Origin: Burkholderiaceae bacterium
GTDB lineage: Bacteria; Pseudomonadota; Gammaproteobacteria; Burkholderiales; Burkholderiaceae
Assembly: GCA_947447945.1 (NCBI GenBank)
Contig: CANFLR010000002.1
Coordinates: 38,353 to 102,352, forward strand
Direction: 5' to 3'
Length of the DNA stretch: 64,000 bases
Below, piece after piece: positions 62,977 to 64,000 of the stretch (positions within the stretch are counted from its first letter, which is position 1; every line of letters begins with the position of its first letter). Under the pieces are notes generated by a model. It saw nothing but the letters and a program-made list of their open reading frames with translations. It was not told the origin of the DNA and searched no databases. The position numbers were made by a program, and so were the translations under genes.

Positions 62977-64000
62977 TTACTTTTGTTTGGTATTGAGCTC
63001 AAGTTGGCGGTTGATTTTGCTAGGTTTCATTTGCAAAGGAAGGTACTCATTGTGAGCCCATAAGGGCAACATGTTCCGATAGAGTGAGCTTTGCACCCAA
63101 CCTGATTGGCCTGACTGGTACACGAAAACTGATTTTTCAAGATCAGAGAGATCGTAAATTGTGCGCAGACTTGGCGCTTGTTTAGTGTTATATGGACTAT
63201 CTGCTTGGAGCAGCTCCAATCTGCCAACGTTGACGGTAAAACTATCACCAGGGAATGGGGCGCTCAGATTGAAGATTTTATCGAGAATAGGAACCTTGCT
63301 AAAAGGTCGATGCTCAGAAATGGCGATGTGTGCTTTTCCCCAAGACCATTTGCTTGGATCGCTGCCATATCGCTCGCTTAGTTCATCTAATGCTTTTTCA
63401 TAAGCTTGGTTTGAAGACTCTGCGCAAGTTTCTACTTTTTCTGTCTTGGGGTTATCGCACCAAGGGCTATTCGGATTAGCTAACTGCAATAAGAGTGGGG
63501 TCCTGAAATTTCGAGCACCATAATGCTCGGTAAACAAGTAGCCTAGGCGGGAAAAAACATTGCGCGTTAATTGATCGGCCCAGGCATTAAAGATTAACGC
63601 TGCAGCGCTATCAACCCGCATATCACCATCAAAATTCTTGCTGATCTCTTGGGCGGCTGGAGCAAGCTTGTGATTTGGTTTACTTGTTTTAAATAACTCA
63701 AGCAGGGGAGTTGCGCCAAGTGATAAAGTATCAGCCTGCATTTTTTTCATTGAATCAAAATCATGCCTGTCCTTCGCTTGAATCATCTCAACAATACGAT
63801 CATAGCGCTTAGATAAATCCCAGTCTGCTGTGAGAGGGTTGGGGTCGTTACGGGCAATGATGGGTTGATTGGCTGTTGCAAGCCATCCTTCCTCAGGATT
63901 CATACTGGTTGGTAGTTGATCGAAGGGGACATAACCCGTCCAGTCATATTGCTTCTCCCACCCCAAAGCCGGTGCAACACCATATAGACCTTGATATAAA
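62977..64000 (-). CDS. Penicillin-acylase-family N-terminal-nucleophile hydrolase (N-terminal part outside window)
   Basis: The frame stays open to base 64000, so only about 340 C-terminal residues are seen. They match the beta-chain region of penicillin G acylase / acyl-homoserine-lactone acylase proteins: W-E-K-Q-Y-D-W-T-G-Y-V-P-F-D-Q-L-P, the A-T-A-N-Q segment and the terminal G-Q-S-G-W. The Ser nucleophile that opens the beta chain lies outside the window. Likely substrates are N-acyl amides such as quorum signals or beta-lactams, but the family is broad. Confidence 0.82.
   Translation of the reverse strand, partial: LYQGLYGVAPALGWEKQYDWTGYVPFDQLPTSMNPEEGWLATANQPIIARNDPNPLTADWDLSKRYDRIVEMIQAKDRHDFDSMKKMQADTLSLGATPLLELFKTSKPNHKLAPAAQEISKNFDGDMRVDSAAALIFNAWADQLTRNVFSRLGYLFTEHYGARNFRTPLLLQLANPNSPWCDNPKTEKVETCAESSNQAYEKALDELSERYGSDPSKWSWGKAHIAISEHRPFSKVPILDKIFNLSAPFPGDSFTVNVGRLELLQADSPYNTKQAPSLRTIYDLSDLEKSVFVYQSGQSGWVQSSLYRNMLPLWAHNEYLPLQMKPSKINRQLELNTKQK

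Noticed and set aside
1..64000. CRISPR arrays, insertion sequences, prophage or integration sites
   Set aside because: Reading through found no regularly spaced repeats, transposase or integrase genes, or direct repeats flanking a gene block; the tRNA-His gene shows no attached repeat of its 3' end nearby.

Overview
The window reads as a chromosomal segment of a betaproteobacterium of the Burkholderiaceae. Gene content, moderate GC and compact spacing point to a free-living freshwater Polynucleobacter-like organism. The genus is an inference; no rRNA is present. There are no transposases, integrases, phage genes or CRISPR arrays. No stretch above about 200 bases lacks a gene, tRNA or recognisable signal.

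Layout. 1-4.6 kb: tail of a GntR-type regulator, a pirin, a membrane-anchored TAXI binding protein, PsiE, and a flavocytochrome c sulfide dehydrogenase pair. 4.8-8.4 kb: a three-gene envelope operon (ArnT/PMT-type glycosyltransferase, sialidase-like protein, small membrane protein). 8.4-14.8 kb, minus strand: fabI-chrA, then a MaoC-like hydratase / MmgE-PrpD / CitE-like lyase / Bug binding protein cluster that resembles an itaconate-type acyl-CoA route. 14.9-20.5 kb: yejABEF peptide ABC importer. 20.7-22.3 kb: a NlpC/P60 protein without its catalytic Cys, and a patatin lipoprotein. 22.5-33 kb: the informational core scpB-rluB, a structured leader with terminator, rimP-nusA-infB-rbfA-truB, and typA. 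33-36.2 kb: an MFS exporter divergent from arsR-arsC-acr3. 36.2-44.1 kb: TauE/SafE and a three-gene transglutaminase / circularly permuted ATP-grasp-alpha-E / transglutaminase-DUF2126 cluster of unknown product. 44.3-48 kb: a six-gene operon around an intracellular PHA depolymerase homologue. 48-55 kb: FMN glutamate synthase-like protein, pseudouridine synthase, acyltransferase, two small genes behind a perfect FNR-type box, dusA, tRNA-His and a Pif1-like helicase. 55-59 kb: gamma-glutamyltransferase, a second Bug protein and lrgAB. 59-62 kb: soxXYZA and purU. 62-64 kb: a lipoprotein, an adhesin-E-like secreted protein and the C-terminal part of a penicillin-acylase-family protein.

How it fits together. 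The catabolic content (two Bug proteins, a TAXI protein, a peptide importer, PHA turnover, an acyl-CoA lyase cluster) suits an organism living on small organic acids and peptides. Sulfide dehydrogenase and SoxXYZA suggest supplementary oxidation of reduced sulfur, although soxB and soxCD are not here. The signals I rate highest are the catalytically broken NlpC/P60 protein, the rimP-operon leader RNA, the FNR-box gene pair, the PHA-depolymerase operon with three unassigned members, the transglutaminase/ATP-grasp cluster, and a SoxY whose carrier tail departs from the usual GGCGG.
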